Origin: Doris montereyensis
Taxonomy: Eukaryota > Mollusca > Gastropoda > Nudibranchia > Dorididae
Direction: 5' to 3'
Assembly (NCBI GenBank): GCA_037039925.1
Contig: JAXRKP010000554.1
Coordinates: forward strand, 77,501-141,500
DNA length: 64,000 nt
Of this stretch, positions 61,701 through 64,000 are shown one piece after another. Every line of letters begins with the position of its first letter. Within the stretch, counting starts at the first letter, position 1. Both the position numbers and the translations under genes were made by a program. The notes beneath the pieces are model-generated. The model worked only from the letters and a program-made list of their open reading frames with translations, did no database searches and had not been told where the DNA came from.

Positions 61701-64000
61701 TTGGTCATGATATGACGTTGAGATTAACTGTAAGATGAAAAACAACGTTTTAAATATTACTTGTTTACCTTCATCTGTGAGCTGAGGACTTACTATAACA
61801 GAAAAATAGAAGTCTAGACCTTTTTAGTCAGTAGGAAATTAAAAATATAGGAGAAATGATGTAACCAAAAATGCAACAAATTCAACCATTTTAATTATTG
61901 GTCATTATATGACGTTGTGATTAACTGTAAGATGAAAAGCAACATTCTAAATATTTGTATTGTTTAACCTTGATTCTGTGAACTGAGGACTAACTATAAC
62001 AGAAAAAATCAGAACTCTAGACCTTATTAGTAAGTGGGAAATTTAAAATATAGGAGAAATGATGTAGCAAAAAAGTAACAAATTCAACAATTTTAATTAT
62101 TGGTCATGAAATGACGTTGAGATTAACTGTAAGATGAAAAACGAAAATCAGAAATCATTTAAATATTATTTTTTACCTTCATCTGTGAACTGAGGACTTA
62201 ACTATAACAGAAAAATCAGAACTCTAGACCTTGTTAGGAAGTGGGAAATTTAAATTATAGGAGAAATGATGTAGTCAAGAAGCAAACAAATTCCACAATT
62301 TTTCATTATTGGTCATGACATGACGTTGAGATTAACTGTAAGATAAAAAAACGACATTCTAAATCTTTTTAGTTCACCTTCATCTGTGAGCTCAGGACTA
62401 ACTACAAAAGAAAAATCAGAACTCTAGACCTTGTTAGTAATTGGGAAATTTAAAATATAGAAGAAATGATGTAGCCAAAAAGCAACAAATTCAACCATTT
62501 TAATTATTGGTCATGATATGACGTTGAGATTAACTGTAAGATGAAAAAACAACATTCTAAATCTTTTTTGTTTACCTTCATCTGTTAGCTATGGATTAAC
62601 TATAGCAGAAAAATCAGAAATCTACACCTTTTTAGTCAATAGGAAATTAAAAATATAGGAGAAATGATGTAACCAAAAAAGCAACAAATTCAACCATTTG
62701 AATTATTGGTCATGATATGATGTTGAGATTAACTGTCAGATGAAAAGCAACATTCTAAATCTTTTTATTTTAACTTTCTGTGAGCTGAGGACTAACTATA
62801 ACAACCTTTTTTAGTAAAATTAAAATTAAGAAATGATGTAGCCAAAAAGGCAACAAATTCAACCATTTTAATTATTGGTCATGATATGACGTTGCGATTA
62901 ACTGTAAGATGAAAAACGACATTTGAAATCTTATTTGTTTACCTTCATATGTCAGCTGAGGAATAACTATAACAGAAAAAACAGAACTCTAAACCTTATT
63001 GGTAATTGGGAAATTTAAAATATTAGAGAAATTATGTAGCCAATAAGCAAGAAATTCAACAATTTTAATTATTGGTCATGATATGACGTTGAGATAAACT
63101 ATAAGATGAAAAACAACATTCTAAATCTTTTTTTTTTAACTTCATCTGTGAGCTAAGGACTAACTATAGCAGAAAAATCAGAAATCTTGACCTTTTTAGT
63201 CAGTAGGAAATTAAAAATATAGGAGAAATGATGTAACCAAAAATGCAACAAATTCAACCATTTGAATTATAGGTCATTACATGAGGTTGTGATTAACTGT
63301 CAGACCAAAAGCAATATTCTATGTATTTTTCATCTGTGAACTGAGGACTAACTATAACAAAAAAATTGAAAGTCTAGACCTTTTTATTAAGTGGGAAATT
63401 TAAAATATAGGAGAAATGATGCAGCCAAAAAGCAACAAATTCAGCCATTTTAATTATTGGTCATGATATGACGTTGCGATTAACTGTAAGATGAAAAACG
63501 ACATTTGAAATCTTATTTGTTTACCTTGATCTGCAAAACTAACTATCCTACACAAATAAGAACTCTAGACTTAAGTGGGAAAATTTATAGGAGAATTGAT
63601 TAGCCAAAAAGCAACAAATTCCACAATTTTAATTAATGGTCATGACATGACGTTGAGATTAACTGTAAGATAAAATCAACGACATTCTCAATCTTTTTAG
63701 TTTATCTTCATCTGTGAGCTGAGGAAACTACAAAAGAAAAATCAGAACTCTAGACCTTGTTAGTAATTGGGAAATTTAAAATATAGAAGAAATGAAGTAG
63801 CCAAAAAGCAACAAATTCAACCATTTTAATTATTGGTCATGATATGACGTTGAGATAAACTGTAAGATGAAAAACAACATTTCTAAATCTTTTTTGTTTA
63901 CCTTCATTGTGAACTGAGGACTAACTATAACAGAAAAATCAGAACTCTAGACCTTTTTAGTAAGTTTTAAAATATAGGAGAAATGATGTAGCAAAAAAAG
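43700..64000. repeat. satellite, subfamily B with higher-order repeats
   Basis: About 103 tandem monomers average 197.6 bases (GAAATG anchors at 44071, 44268, 44468 and 44666). Subfamily B carries GATATGACGTTGAGATTAAC and GAGGACTAACTATAACAGAA. A monomer variant with ACTATTGCAAAAAAAT is seen at 44810, 47366, 49935, 52503, 55073, 57639 and 60211, that is, every 2,556-2,572 bases: 13 monomers. The array runs off the right end. Short minus-strand open frames of 60-62 codons recur with the same period and are repeat artefacts. Confidence 0.97.
44500..61400. repeat. 2.57-kb (13-mer) and 7.7-kb (39-mer) higher-order repeat domain
   Basis: Seven ACTATTGCA markers give six 13-mer periods. The marker monomer occurs in two forms. 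P has AAAAAAATGAGAAATCTC at 44810, 52503 and 60211. Q has AAAAAAATCAGAAATCTC at 47366, 49935, 55073 and 57639. The order P-Q-Q-P-Q-Q-P makes a second period of about 7.70 kb. A rare GTATTTGAGAAATTC variant at 51157 and 58861 is also 7,704 bases apart. Past about 61.4 kb the copies become more irregular again (small deletions near 62150, 62790, 63330 and 63530). Confidence 0.9.

Noticed and set aside
41150..64000. CRISPR-like array (regular repeats with spacers)
   Set aside because: Whole monomers are homologous along their entire length; there are no unique spacers and no cas genes, and the genome is eukaryotic.
43700..64000. Hammerhead ribozyme in the satellite (CTGAGGA … GAAA in each monomer)
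   Set aside because: The bases between CTGAGGA and GAAA (CTAACTATAACA) cannot form a stem II, so the required core fold is absent.

Overview
This is a eukaryotic, non-coding-dominated window. There are no operons, no intact host gene that I can defend, many micro- and minisatellites, several decayed retrotransposons and one very large satellite array. The best guess for the source is a gastropod mollusc. This rests on a decayed receptor resembling the gastropod chemosensory-GPCR expansions, on SINEs with a tRNA-like head, and on pervasive TCTAGATC-type repeats. It is inference from composition and families, not from a database match.

Layout. 1-960: 41-bp minisatellite. 1.08-1.7 kb: weak SINE-like remnants. 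2.47-3.99 kb: an inverted pair of ~117-bp repeats of the type seen at Penelope-like element ends, around CT/CA microsatellites. 4.0-5.15 kb: remnant of a P-element/THAP9-like DNA transposase. 5.15-7.75 kb: trinucleotide repeat, a foldback hairpin and a long TCTAGATC-based minisatellite. 8.05-8.32 kb: a good tRNA-derived SINE. 8.4-11.5 kb: a LINE (family A) in an inverted arrangement resembling twin priming. 12.0-15.64 kb: a nearly full-length but broken CR1/L2-like LINE. 16.5-22.97 kb: a chain of related 34-, 36- and 32-bp minisatellites. 22.97-23.63 kb: a Ty3/Gypsy RT-RNase H fragment on the minus strand. 23.7-24.95 kb: 36-bp and ~41-45-bp minisatellites. 26.45-28.11 kb: G-rich 21-bp array. 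30.19-33.46 kb: a LINE reverse-transcriptase fragment (minus) split by a ~3-kb, 46-bp minisatellite. 33.6-33.85 kb: SINE (minus). 34.0-37.29 kb: a longer copy of LINE family A (minus) whose endonuclease is expanded into a 30-bp array. 37.47-38.6 kb: frameshifted chemosensory-type GPCR. 39.2-40.34 kb: 50-bp minisatellite. 41.15-64.0 kb: AT-rich satellite of ~197-bp monomers, diverged at its edge, then organised in ~2,569-bp (13-mer) and ~7.7-kb (39-mer) higher-order repeats.

How it fits together. There is no pathway here. The common theme is repeat birth and homogenisation. Two minisatellites lie inside LINE coding sequence and their units match the codons around them, so they appear to have been seeded by the LINE ORFs. 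The satellite grades from old, diverged monomers at its edge to highly similar higher-order repeats inside, the pattern known at centromere or heterochromatin borders. A pericentromeric or other heterochromatic location is plausible but not shown by sequence alone.
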